Of a stretch of 64,000 nucleotides of DNA, positions 13,520 through 24,718 are shown piece by piece. Location: assembly GCA_947044405.1 (NCBI GenBank), contig CAMRHE010000011.1, positions 3,774,501 to 3,838,500 on the forward strand. The letters run 5' to 3'. The DNA comes from Leptodactylus fallax. Lineage: Eukaryota; Chordata; Amphibia; Anura; Leptodactylidae. How positions within the stretch are numbered: the stretch's first letter is position 1; every line of letters starts with the position of its first letter. Position numbers and translations under genes: made by a program. Below the pieces are notes generated by a model. The model had not been told where the DNA came from and ran no database searches. It worked only from the letters and a program-made list of their open reading frames with translations.

Positions 13520-14420
13520 ATCCAAAGTATATAACAGAATGTCACAGCTTATAGACTTTCTCATCTATGCTGCTTACAAAATATACCTAGCCCAATATAC
13601 CCTAGGCTGGTAAATCACAGCAAACCAGATCATTCATTACAAGGTATAACAGGAAGCAAAATGCTTAGACATACCTGACCATACCAGCTGTATTCCAACA
13701 TTGTAATCTTGTGCTCCTTTGAAAAGCTAAAGTTTTACAGGTACGTTGTGCTGATGTACAGTCTGTGTCTTACACTTTGCTTATTACCTTCCCTTTTAAG
13801 GGAATATGAAATGGTTTCAAACTCTTTCCCTTAGCCACCAGTCCAGTTACAATCATAGCTTTGTTGAAGTGTTGTGCTCTTACAGCTTAAACCTGTTGAT
13901 AATGAACCTGAACCTATTATTTTGAGTCAATGAATTGAAAGAAATAGGGCAAAGAATGAAAGCCACAGGGCCAATTACCAACATTCTTTGATGTATTACT
14001 TGCTAGCACCCACCAAATCACTTTGTGTCTTTGTCTTGATCCCCTCTGTTATTCATTAATTATTCTAGAAGGGTTAGAGTTCAGATAGCTAATTGCACTG
14101 ACCGTCTTACTTGGTGGGGATTCTCCCTACACTGACACTTTCCCCAACTGTGCCCAGCCACCTTGCATTAGACCAATTAATACAATTCTTGGCATATTTG
14201 TACAGTATCCAAAACTCATTTACAACCTTGTCTGTAATGTTTCCACAAGGACATCCACAGAAAAGAGAGGCAGATCACACACTAGTTAGGGAAATATTTT
14301 ATGTTCATGATATTCATTTACATACATGCCCCATGACTTTGCCCTTTGTCACTCACTCAGAGTCATCATTACCAATTATGCATAAATGAACATCAGCTCT
14401 ATTGTAGACTGCAGGGATCA
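13520..14420. promoter_or_regulatory. Candidate conserved non-coding block
   Basis: This is a single-copy-looking, balanced-composition stretch without repeat features. Homeodomain-type cores (CAATTAAT near 14172, CATTAATTATTC near 14055, GCTAATTG near 14088) cluster with an octamer-like ATGCATAAAT near 14380. This texture is typical of ancient enhancers embedded in gene deserts. The call rests on composition and motif clustering only; no homology could be tested. Confidence 0.25.
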
Positions 14421-14869
14421 TTTAAAAAAAAAAAAAAATCAAAAATTTCATGGTACTTAACCCATTCCTATATAGATTATCCTTGTTCCAGGTGACATTT
14501 TAGCTTATTTATCATTAGTTCCTTTATATTTATTTGCCATATTTTATCTTTTCGAAATGTAAAAGTTAGTCAGATTTTTCCTCAAATTTTTCTCTCTCTG
14601 ACTTGGGCACTGCAAACATTATTCATACAATGATATGGCAGATTTTCTAACATTGTTTAATACTTAAGACGACCACATGTATAAAATATTCATGAGATAG
14701 GGAAGGATTGGGCATTTGGGTTCCAACTGCCTGATCCAGTTGTTCCCGAGGAGATAAGCAGCTACCTGAGCTGGGGTTTTCCCTTCTCCCCATTAAGGGC
14801 TGAGCTGAGGGTGCATGTGTATGGGAAGGAACAGGTGACATAACTGCAGGCCAAACCAGTGTTCAGCCG

Positions 14870-15085
14870 ACAGCTGTCTTATGTCTACAGAAATACCAAA
14901 ATTATCACAGTGGCTTGAAACAAATGATAAATTTGGTGCATCTTTAGATATCTTTGTCAAAATTTATACCTCCTATTGGTTGGCTTACCCTGTACCATAA
15001 TTGTGTGCCAAGTTTAACACATTTTTGGTTCAGTTTGACTGATCTTAAGCCATGCTCCTTTCCCCCAAATTTGGCATTTCACAAA
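14870..15085. repeat. Dispersed repeat, copy A
   Basis: The segment around 'gataaatttggtgcat', 'ttggcttaccctgtacc' and 'taagccatgctcctttccc' recurs with substitutions at 17345-17560, showing a dispersed family. In copy B the core is palindromic (GTGCCAAATTTATCA facing TGATAAATTTGGTGCA). No target duplication is found. Confidence 0.55.
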
Positions 15086-15559
15086 ACAGGTATTTTATTA
15101 AATAAATGCATCAATGCAAATCTGCATTTATTGCTCATTAACATCCACAGACAGAGGAACAGGATAGTATCACTAGACAGTGTATATAATATAAAAATGC
15201 AATTAATGCAGCTACATCAATCATAAAAGACATCAAATATATAGAGTCCAAAAAGTATATTATCAGCCACAAAGTATTTCTAAACAATATAGGGTATGCC
15301 AAAGTAAAAACTAAAATCCAAGGTAGTGCAAATTGGCATAAGAGACACTAAAGAAGGACTGCAGATGATACTAAGCAATATTTCAATTTGTAAACAATGA
15401 CATAACAGCACCCATAGTGGAACTCTTCCAAGTCTATATCCAGGAAGATAGCAAGAGAAGCACCTATAAAAATTCTCACAAGGAGTTGGTGAAGATGCAA
15501 TTTGTCACTGAATGTTCAATTGATTGTCCCCTCTTATTCTCCCCTCCATAATAATCCTG

Positions 15560-15833
15560 AAACAATATGCAACTGGGCCAATATCGGAAAATTCACACCT
15601 TGTGTTTGGAGCAAGCAACAATATATTAAATAAACAAAACGTGTCCACACTAAAGTAAAAATATCTCATATTTATTAATTACAATAAATAAAAACATACA
15701 CATGTATACACATGGGGGATAAGTAAAGGGAATGGAAAAATAAATAGCAACCAGGTAAGTATATACCTTTATTTATTGTAATTAATAAATATGAGATATT
15801 TTTACTTTAGTGTGGACATGTTTTGTTTATTTA
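15560..15833. mobile_element. Fold-back insertion with 16-bp duplication
   Basis: CTCCATAATAATCCTG occurs at 15544-15559 and 15834-15849, a perfect 16-bp direct repeat consistent with retrotransposition. The insert carries a near-perfect 60-bp inverted repeat (about 15627-15691 against 15770-15833) around an 80-bp spacer. A truncated retroelement with a snap-back end is the simplest reading; its family is not recognised. Confidence 0.6.
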
Positions 15834-16013
15834 CTCCATAATAATCCTGGACTTAATTCCGCGAGAATGATAGTTCACACAAAAGTCAAATGATAAAAGT
15901 GGTATAGATTTTTGTAACCAGATTTGCTCACTGTCCTCCATACAGTATAATAAGCACAACAGTCTCTGTATAGCTCTTAGAGAATATCGCTGTTGGTCAA
16001 TAAGAGAAGCCAC

Positions 16014-17140
16014 CAGTGGCGTAACTAAAGTCTTCTGGGCCTGGGTGCAAACTTTTGTCTGGGGCCCCCTCCCTAGAGCGAATTCTTGATAGTGGCTGTT
16101 ACGGGTGCTGCAGCGATAACTGATACTTGAAAGGGATACAGCTTTAGTACCCACAACTGCAGTTATCAAGAATACGGTGAGTGAGCAGCACAGCGCCGGC
16201 ATGTAAACAATACTGGGACAGTATTATGTGCTCCACAACAGCCTCCACACAGCATTATGCTCTCCACAGCGGCACCCACACAGCATTATGCGCTCCACAG
16301 CGGCCCCCACACAGCATTTTGCGCTCCACAGTGGCCCCACACAGCATTATGCACTACACAGCGGCCCCTACACACCATTATGCGCTCCACAGCAGCCCTC
16401 ACACAGCATTATGAAATCCACAGTGGCCACCACACAGCATTATGCGCTCCACAGTGGCCCCCACACAGCATTATGCGCTCCACAGTGGCCCCCACACAGC
16501 ATTATGCGCTCCACAGTGGCCTCCACACAGCATTATGCGCTCCACAGTAGCCCACACACAGCATTATGCGCTCCACAGTGGCCCCTATACAACATTATGA
16601 GCTCCCAAGAGTTCCCCCCCTAGAGCTGCTGCTATTATTATACATTTGGGGCTCATCAGACCCCAGAGTATAATAAGTAGAAGTCCAGGGGAAGAGATTA
16701 AAAAATAACAAACACTTATACTCACCTTACCTTACCTGTATATCCTCGCTCCTCTTCTGTCTTGCGACTGAGGTCCTGCGCTCCAGACATCACTGCTGGG
16801 ACCTGTGATTGGTCCTCAGCTATCACGTGGGGCGCGATGACGTCATTACGTGCCCCCATGTGACCGCTGGGGCCAATAACAGACACCAGCAGTGATGTCT
16901 GGAGCACAGGAAAACCTCAGAAATTGGCCAAAAGAGCCCCAGACAGATGAGTATAAATAATTTTTTTTATTTTTAGTCACCTACCCTGGGCTGGCATTAA
17001 CTGTCGGTTGGGGAAAGCCTGTTTCCTCGACCACTATCATGTGGGTCTGGGGCCCGGCCATTTCCAGCTGGCCACGGGCCCGTACCCCTCCGGGCCCGGT
17101 CGCAGTCGTATCCCCTGCAACCACGATCGTTACACCACTG
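16014..17140. mobile_element. Non-autonomous hAT element (CAGTGGCGTAAC ends)
   Basis: The left end CAGTGGCGTAACTA and right end GTTACACCACTG are inverted repeats of hAT type. A perfect 8-bp duplication, GAAGCCAC, sits at 16006-16013 and 17141-17148. The interior holds a 31-bp minisatellite (about 16225-16610), a palindrome half (about 16655-16680) and the CpG-rich cassette with a TGACGTCA core (about 16720-16970). The right-hand 130 bp is the reverse complement of about 37625-37790, so the same family is nested in the element at 37506. There is no transposase. Confidence 0.88.
16225..16610. repeat. 31-bp minisatellite, about 13 units
   Basis: The unit is close to CAGCATTATGCGCTCCACAG followed by TGGCCCCCACA. 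It is the reverse complement of the GGGGCCACTATGGGG unit at 28640-29270 and 38205-38395. Translating through it gives repetitive proline/histidine/serine frames that are artefacts. Confidence 0.85.
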
Positions 17141-17344
17141 GAAGCCACTGCTGCAAGATACCAGGCAGAGCATGGTATACCACGTTGTTCAACTCCACAT
17201 GTCCATGGCATCTGACAGTGCAGTAGTGCAAAAAATAAACTGTGCAAATTAACAAAGAGTATTGAGTATATATGTATTGCAGTTAGGTAACACCCAACAA
17301 AGGGACACAGAAGTTATGCATAATATAGCTATTTCAGCCTACTT

Positions 17345-17560
17345 CAATGATCTTGTAAACTTAAGCTAGACAGTCTAAAAATGTGCCAAATTTATCACAA
17401 TGGATGATAAATTTGGTGCATGTTTAAACACTTTTGCATGACTGTATACCACCAGTTGGGTGGCTTACTCTGTACTATAATTTTGTGCCAAATTTTAACA
17501 CATTTTGGTGCACACTGTTTATTTTAAGCCATGTTCCTTTCCCTAGAAAAGGCCGTTTCC
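17345..17560. repeat. Dispersed repeat, copy B
   Basis: It matches 14870-15085, including 'taccaccagttgggtggctta' and 'ttaagccatgttcctttccc'. The core TGCCAAATTTATCA...TGATAAATTTGGTGCA is a hairpin. Its edges are not defined. Confidence 0.55.
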
Positions 17561-18289
17561 CACTTAGGCATACAATGTTATCAAGTGCGATACAGAAATG
17601 TCTAAAACATATACAGTAGTAATGCCTCCATTGCAAGATAGGGATATTCAGACAAGCTAGCTAGGTGCATTGAAATACATCAAGGAGACACCAGCACCAG
17701 CTTTTGTCACAGTATCAGATACAGGAGTGGATTCATGGGATAGATATAAACATTACATACAGTGGGTACGGAAAGTATTCAGACCCCTTTAAATTTTTCA
17801 CTCTTTGTTTCATTGCAGCCAGAGACATAGCTAGCGCGGGGGAAGGGGGGGGGCCAGGCGGGGCGGCCCCGGGCGTGGGCCCGACAAAGTCACTGGGCCT
17901 GGGGCTGCCGCAAGTGCACAAAAAAATTTCAAATGTATCGGCACAGGACAGCTATTACCTTTCTGTTCTGCCATTCTATAACCTGTACTTACAGAGCAGT
18001 GATGGGGGGCCAGACCTCCTCCTGCACATAGCCTGTGTGCATTTTCTATTTTCTTGCCAGTGGTACCATAGAATAGGGGGTCAAGGTTCCAGGAGGAAAG
18101 TAGAAGATGCACACAGGCTGTGTGCAAGAGGAAGTCCCGTCCGGAACCTTGACACCTATTCTATGTTTCCAGTGGGAAGAAAATAGAAGATGCGCACACA
18201 CTCTGTGCAAGAGGAGGCCCAGCCCACTCCATCACTGCTCTGTAAGTACAGTATAACTATACAGAGCAACAGTATATGGAATGGTATGT

Positions 18290-18720
18290 GGGGGAGGGGG
18301 ACTATTACCTTTGAGGAAGGTTGCTATTAGCTCACTATTACAGTAATAGTGCCCCCCACAGCTAACAGCATTACTTATGTGAGGAGGCTATTACCTGTGG
18401 GGGGACACTATTACTGTAATAGTGAGCTAATAGCAACCCCCCCCACACACACACACACGCAGGTAATAGTTCCCTCCCCCACATAAGTAATGCTGTTACT
18501 TATGGGGGGTACTATTACAGTAATAGTGCCCCCCACAGGTAACAGCATTACTTATGTGGGGGCTATTACTGTAATAGTAATAAGTAACAGCATTACTTTT
18601 GTGGGGGAGGGAACTATTATCTGTGGGGGGGGTGCTATTAGAGCACTATTACAGTTATAGTGTACCCCACAGGTAATAGCATTACTTACATGATGAGGCT
18701 ATTACCCATGGAGGGGGGGC
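18290..18720. repeat. Imperfect palindromic repeat block
   Basis: Phrases CTATTACAGTAATAGTG, GGGGGGCACTATTAC and 'aacagcattacttatgtg' alternate in both orientations. One pair (about 18325-18370 and 18388-18440) forms a long imperfect hairpin. It appears to be an expanded internal palindrome of the hAT element. Confidence 0.7.
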
Positions 18721-19212
18721 ACTATTACATGAGGGTGGCCCTACAACCCAAATCCCGCCCCCAATCAGCACCATCCCCACCGGGTTGCGGAAAACTGGTC
18801 CTTGGTGCGAAAAAGGTTGGGGACCACAGGCTTGTAGTGGCTTGCGGCTTACAGGTTCCCTAGCGACAATTAAGATGTCAGTGTCCTGGTGCAGGCGGGT
18901 GCCATTGCATCACTACATAGTGTTGCCTGAGCTGGGACATAGATGTCCTGTGGTAACGGCATCTTGTAGGCTGCAGGATACAGCAAGAAGAGTCGGCGGT
19001 GGCAAGTCCAAACAAGGGGATTGGAGGCAGATGAGTATTATTTTTTTGTTTTTTTTATGGAGAGGGGGGAGGCCTTAAAAATATTAAGGGCCAATAACCA
19101 TAAGGGGTCATTAGGGCAAGCAGGGGCATTATTAATATAAGGGGGCTATTGGGAGGCAGTATGTATGTAAGGGTGTAAAAGGGTTAATTTAAGGTGGGCA
19201 TTATTAATTTAA

Positions 19213-19641
19213 AGGGGTTGTCCAGGAATTACAGTACTTGGGTAAGAGGCCGGGGAAGGTGAAACAAAAAAACAGCATATTCAAATGTCTCCAGCGCTCC
19301 TATGTCCCCCACCGTTGTCTGGTCGAATGCCGCCTAAGGGCTTGTTCTGGCAGAAGTCCTCGCCACATGTAACTGCTGAGGCCAATCAGTGGCCTCGGTG
19401 GTCACAGAAGGAGGACTCAGGACCTCACCAGTGACGTATGCGAGTGACATCCCGGATCCTTTCCTATGACCGCTGAGGCCATGTGCAGTAACGACTTCTG
19501 CCAGAACAGGGGAAGCTGGACCTGACAGCAACGGGGGACACTGAAGTGTATGGGACAGGAGAGTATGTTTTGTTTGTTTGTTTTTTATGTTTCACCTTCC
19601 CCAGCCTCCTGCCCCAGTTCTGCATTTCCTGGACAACCCCT
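19213..19641. mobile_element. TTAA miniature element nested in hAT
   Basis: TTAA flanks at 19209-19212 and 19642-19645 enclose inverted ends AAAGGGGTTGTCCAGGAA / TTCCTGGACAACCCCTT. The interior carries CTGAGGCCAATCAGTGGCC and a cassette-like CpG region. It matches the ends of the elements at 38850 and, more loosely, 39441. It is Kolobok- or piggyBac-like by its TTAA target only. Confidence 0.8.
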
Positions 19642-20859
19642 TTAAGGGAATATACAGGAGAACTATTAATTAGGGGGCATTATTAGCTGAGGCATTATTG
19701 ATTTAAGCAGGCATACAGGAGTACTTTTTGGGGGGGGACAGGGAGCAGTACTTTCCCCCCTTTACCTGCAGTGGGCTGTCTGTCACCTTTGCTTGTATAC
19801 AGAGTAGCTACAGCATGATGTCATAACAGTGGACCCGCAGCAGCCCAACACTATACACTGCTGTAAGAGCAGTGATTGGCTGCAGCAGTCTCGTCAACTT
19901 GACATCAGTGCTGCAGCCGCTCTGTATACAAATAGTGCAGTGAAGGTGATGGTAGGCCTAGGGCAGGGACAGAGAGGAGGATGCAGGTAAGTTCCAGTGC
20001 ATTTTTATTTACAACCCTGTCCTGCTGCTTGCATTAATATTTCTGATCCCAAACAATCCCTTTAAGGGGCGATAAGGGAGGAATTAATTAAAGGGAACAA
20101 AAGGGCATTGTAAATTTAAGATACATACATTCGTTTATAGAGGATTTTTATATAATGTATTTTATAATTGGGGGTAGCAGCAGGATGGGGACTTTGTATA
20201 GGCAAGGAAAATGTGGGTCTCGTGTCTGGAAAAGTGAGAAGCCAAAAACGTCTGTGCTGCAAACTTTACAGAGACAAGTCACAACTGGAAGAAGTGGTCA
20301 TGGCAGTCCAGATGGAAGAGATGAGAAATGTGAAAGATTACAGTATGAGACATCACATTTAAGTAACAACATTTCCCTCTACTGTATTTACTTAAACTGT
20401 ATGCAGAGCCTTGTGTACAGCCAGTATCTATTACTATATGGTGACCGTATAGTGATAACATGAGTATACTCAGGTAGGGGCCCACTTGGATATGTTTGCC
20501 CCCCCCGTGTCGAACCCCTAGCTACGCCTCCGATTGCAGCCATTTGCTAAAAGCAAAGAAGTTCATTTTATTTCTCATTAATGTACACTCAGCACCCCAT
20601 CTTGACAGAAACAAAAACAGAAATGTAGATATTTTTGCAAATTTATTAAAAAACAAAATCTGAAATATCACATGGTCATAAGTATTCAGACCCTTTGCTG
20701 TGACACTCATATTTAACTCAAATGCTGTCCATTTCCTTCTGATCCTCCTTGAGATGGTTCTACTCCTTCATTGGAGTCCAGCTGTGTTTAATTAAACTGA
20801 TTGGACTTGATTAGGAAAGGCACACACCTGTATATATAAGACCTCACAGCTCACAGTGC

Positions 20860-21858
20860 ATGTCAGAGCAAATGAGAATCATGAGGTCAAAGGAACTGCC
20901 CAAGGAACTCAGAGACAGAATTGTGGCAAGGCACAGATCTGGCCAAGGTTACAAAAGAATTTCTGCAGCACTCAATGTTGCTAAGAGCACAGTGACCTCC
21001 ATAATCCTTAAAAGGAAGAAGTTTGGGACGACCAGAACTCTTCCTAGACCTGGCCATCCAGCCAAACTGAGCAATCGTGGGAGAAGAGCCTTGGTGAGAG
21101 AGGTAAAAAAGAACCCAAAGATCTCTGTGGCTGAGCTCCAGAGATGCAGTAGGGAGATGGGAGAAAGTTCCACAAAGTCAACTATCACTGCAACCCTCCA
21201 CATGGCAGAGTGGCCCGAAGGATGCCTCTCCTCAGTGCAAGACATATGAAAGCCCGCATAGAGTTTGCCAAAAAACACATAAAGGACTCCCAGACTATAA
21301 GAAATAAGATTCTCTGGTCTGATGAGATGAAGATTGAACTTTTTGGCGTTAATTCTAAGCGGTATGTGTGGAGTAAACCAGGCACTGCTCATCACCTGCC
21401 CAATACAATCCCAACAGTGAAACATGGTGGTGGCAGCATCATGCTATGGGGGTGTTTTTCAGCTGCAGGGACAGGACGACTGTTTGCAATTGAAGGAAAG
21501 ATGAATGCGGCCAAGTACAGAGATATCCTGGAAGAAAACCTCTTCCAGAGTGCTCTTGACCTCAGAATGGGCCGAAGGTTCACCTTCCAACAAGACAATG
21601 ACCCTAAGCACACCTAAAATAACAAATGAGTGGCTTCGGAACAACTCTGTGACCATTCTTGACTGGCCCAGCCAGAGACCTGACCTCAACCCAATTGAGC
21701 ATCTCTGGAGAGACCTGAAAATGGCGCACCAACGTTCACCATCCAACCTGACGGAACTGGAGAGGATCAGCAAGGAAGAATGGCAGAAGATACCCAAATC
21801 CAGATGTGAAAAACTTGTTGCATCAATCCCAAGAAGACTCATGGCTGTACTAGCTTAA
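20860..21858 (+). pseudogene. Tc1 transposase (DD34E), frameshifted
   Basis: The product was a cut-and-paste DDE transposase acting on its own TA-flanked ends. The helix-turn-helix region (KELRDRIVARHRSGQGYKRI), a GRPR-like basic link, [35 protein letters not shown] and NPIEHLWRDLK are all visible, but in three frames. About 13 bases appear lost near 21200 and two near 21615, straight after PKHT. The residue after the first catalytic Asp-Glu is Met instead of Thr. Once frames are joined conceptually, about 34 residues separate the second Asp and the Glu. Inactive. Confidence 0.9.
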
Positions 21859-21955
21859 AAGGGTGATTCTACTCAATACTGAGCAAAGGGCCTGAATACT
21901 TATGACCATGTGATATTTCAGTTTTTGTTTTTTAATACATTTTCAAAAATATCTA

Positions 21956-23584
21956 CAGTACAGACCAAAAGTTTGGACACACCTTCTCATTCCAAGAGTT
22001 TTCTGTATTTTCATGACTATAAAAATTGTAGATTCACACTGAAGGCATCAAAACTATGAATTAACACATGTGGAATTATATACTTAACAAAAAAGTGTGA
22101 AACAACTGAAAATATGTCTCATATTCTAGGTTCTTCAAAGTAGCCACCTTTTGCTTTGATTACTGCTTTGCACACTCTTGGCATTCTCTTGATGAGCTTC
22201 AAGAGGTAGTCACCTGAAATGTTTTCACTTTACAGGTGTGCCCTGTCAGGTTTAATAAGTGGGATTTCTTGCCTTATAAATGGGGTTGGGACCATCAGTT
22301 GTGTTGTTCAGAAGTCAGGTGGATACACAGCTGATAGTCCTACTGAATGGAGTGTTAGAATTTGTATTATGGCAAGAAAAAAGCAGCTAAGTAAAGAAAA
22401 ACGAGAGGCCATCATTACTTTAAGAAATGAAGGTCAGTCAGTCCGAAAAATTTGGAAAACTTTGAAAGTGTCCCCAAGTGCAGTGGCCAAAACCATCAAG
22501 CGCTACAAAGAAACTGTCTCACATGAGGACCGCCGCAGGAAAGGAAGACCAAGAGTCACCTCTGCTGCGGAGGATAAGTTCATCCGAGTCACCAGCCTCA
22601 GAAATCGCAGGTTAACAGCAGCTCAGATTAGAGACCAGGTCAATGCCACACAGAGTTCTAGCAGCAGACACATCTCTACAATAACTGTTAAGAGGAGACT
22701 GTGTGCAGTAGGCCTTCATGGCAAAATAGCTGCTAGGAAACCACTGCTAAGGACAGGCAACAAGCACAAGAGACTTGTTTGGGCTAAAGAACACAAGGAA
22801 TGGACATTAGACCTGTGGAAAGCTGTGCTTTGGTCTGATGAGTCCAAATTTGAGATCTTTGGTTCCAACCACCGTGTCTTTGTGCGACGCAGAAAAGGTG
22901 AACGAATGGACTCTACATGCCTGGTTCCCACCATGAAGCATGGAGGAGGAGGCGTGATGGTGTGGGGGTGCTTTGCTGGTGACACTGTTGGGGATTTATT
23001 CAAAATTGAAGGAATACTGAACCAGCATGGTTACCACAGCATCTTGTAGCGGCATGCTATTCCATCCGGTTTGCGTTTAGTTGGACCATCATTTATTTTT
23101 CAACAGGACAATGACCCCAAACACACCTCCAGACTGTGTAAGGGCTATTTGACCAAGAAGGAGAGTGATGGGGTGCTACGCCAGATGACCTGGCCTCCAC
23201 AGTCACCAGACCTGAACCCAATCGAGATGGTTTGGGGTGAGCTGGATCGCAGAGTGAAGGCAAAAGGGCCAACAAGTGCTAAGCATCTCTGGAAACTCCT
23301 TCAAGACTGTTGGAAGACCATTTCAGGTGACTACCTCTTGAAGCTCATCAAGAGAATGCCAAGCGTGTGCAAAGCAGTAATCAAAGCAAAATGTGGCTAC
23401 TTTGAAGAACCTAGAATGTAAGACATATTTTCAGTTGTTTCACACTTTTTTGTTAAGTATATAATTCCACATGTGTTAATTCATAGTTTTGATGCCTTCA
23501 GTGTGAATGTACAATTTTTATAGTCATGAAAATACAGAAAACTCTAGGAATGAGATGGTGTTTCCAAACTTTTGGTCTGTACTG
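21956..23584 (+). mobile_element. Tc1-like DD38E (Intruder-type) element
   Basis: TA at 21954-21955 and 23585-23586 flank inverted ends CAGTACAGACCAAAAGTTTG. The inverted terminal repeats are unusually long, about 265 bp (21956 to about 22222 against about 23317-23584), and the right one includes the last 35 codons of the transposase. Insertion was into the right terminal repeat of the older Tc1: the sequence 'atatcTA|TAcatttctg' resumes correctly. Confidence 0.92.
22369..23421 (+). pseudogene. DD38E Tc1 transposase with one nonsense codon
   Basis: It starts at ATG 22369 (MARKKQLSKEKREAIITL), which gives a 350-codon frame of normal length. An upstream in-frame ATG at 22219 lies within the terminal repeat and is unlikely. 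Features in order: paired-like helix-turn-helix (about 1-60), basic GRPR (about 57), second helix-turn-helix, [36 protein letters not shown] and NPIEMVWGEL. The second Asp and Glu are separated by 38 residues, the hallmark of the DD38E group. The only break is TAG at 23047-23049, where the related minus-strand copy at 62.6 kb has CAG. This is a recent single-mutation loss. Confidence 0.92.
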
Positions 23585-23734
23585 TACATTTCTGTTTTTT
23601 TTTCTGTCAAGATGAGGTGCTGAGTGTACATTAATGAGAAATAAAATGAACTTTTTTTGCTTTTAGCAAATGGCTGCAATGAAACAAAGAGTGAAAAATT
23701 TAAAGGAGTCTGAATACTTTCCGTACCCACTGTA

Positions 23735-24718
23735 TACTAGCAGCTCAGTGTTGCATCCACCAAGCAGCCATATAGTCGGAGTGTAAAGTAACTAAGAATA
23801 TGGTATTGTGTAATCCCTGGGATTAGCAGCTCTTATGGATAGGAACCAATTTTGTGTAAATCGCAAGCTGAAGTGATTTTAGCCTACAATAAATTATACA
23901 GTTCCATGCAGAAGCAGGTGGCAATCATACTTACTGCCACACCAATTACTACTACAGTGTTAGTGCCAGTGACTTACCTCTATTGGATCTTTACATAATA
24001 AATGTGGTGCATTGTGTCGTTTATATTACGCAATACAATCTAGCAGCGCTTGTGTGAACATAAGGGAGCAACCACAATTTATTAGCATGTTCACAGATCC
24101 TCTATGGTGACACAGGGAGTCTGTTCATAGGAACTCTTGTACAAACATATGGTGCCTCCTTGAGGCACTGAACTCTCTTTTAATATCCTAGTAATAAGGT
24201 ATGTGGTGCTGCATCTCAATTTATTTTTACAGCACATGTGCATTAATGTTAAACATTTATACTGTATATTGCAGTTTTCTGTAAGGGAAACAAACCAACG
24301 TAAAAAGAACTGAACTAATTTCAATTATTTCAAAATTAAAAAATGTCTAATAATACCATGTAGTGTATGTGCTCTATTTTTTGTTTTTCATTTATACAAA
24401 TACTTATCAGCACAGGGCATTGTCCATAAAATTATAAATATCTTGTTAGTCCTGTACACTTTTCACAAAGAAAATTCACCTATCAGGACCTATAAAAGAA
24501 TGTTAGCAATTACTTTGTAATTCTTTCTGGGGTCAAGATATTGATGGCCTCCTGTTCATTGTTAGGTTCACTACTGTGGTATTTGAAGTTGGAAACAGTC
24601 AGCATGCTTGTCCGCAAACACATTCATAAAAGCTCAGCTGAGCTGCTATAATGCATTGAGACAGTTAGCTTTCTCTACCTCATTTGACTGTGCAGTACCC
24701 AGTATATACAGTCATGGC
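23735..24718. other. Spacer
   Basis: AT-rich sequence with no recognisable gene, RNA or bounded repeat. Confidence 0.5.

Larger units (their letters stand above)
17820..20532. mobile_element. Non-autonomous hAT element, 2.7 kb
   Basis: Ends CAGAGACATAGCTAG and CTAGCTACGCCTCCG are inverted. The 8-bp duplication ATTGCAGC (17812-17819, 20533-20540) is perfect and lies within the Tc1 terminal repeat, whose sequence resumes exactly after it. The interior has a GC-rich left end, a block of overlapping palindromes (18290-18720), a TTAA miniature element (19213-19641), and a 3' section from about 20090 that matches 35740-36250. No transposase is seen. Confidence 0.9.
17760..23732 (+). mobile_element. 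Tc1-like element (DD34E), split by two insertions
   Basis: Ends CAGTGGGTACGGAAAGTATT are inverted, with TA at 17758-17759 and 23733-23734. The inverted terminal repeats are about 200 bp each. The left one is interrupted after 59 bases by a hAT element (17820-20532). The right one is interrupted by another Tc1 (21956-23584). Subtracting these leaves about 1.62 kb, normal for Tc1. The transposase is 20860-21858. Confidence 0.9.

Noticed and set aside
16181..16623. Open frames rich in His/Ser/Pro/Thr in several frames
   Set aside because: They are produced by the 31-bp minisatellite, whose unit length is not a multiple of three, so all frames stay open. No conserved domain and no gene-like start.
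22219..22368. Upstream in-frame ATG as start of the DD38E transposase
   Set aside because: It lies at the edge of the terminal repeat and the extra residues are unlike transposase; MARKK at 22369 gives the normal length.
17760..23732. A single 6-kb autonomous DNA transposon
   Set aside because: Target duplications and sequence continuity show a 1.6-kb Tc1 enlarged by two later insertions.
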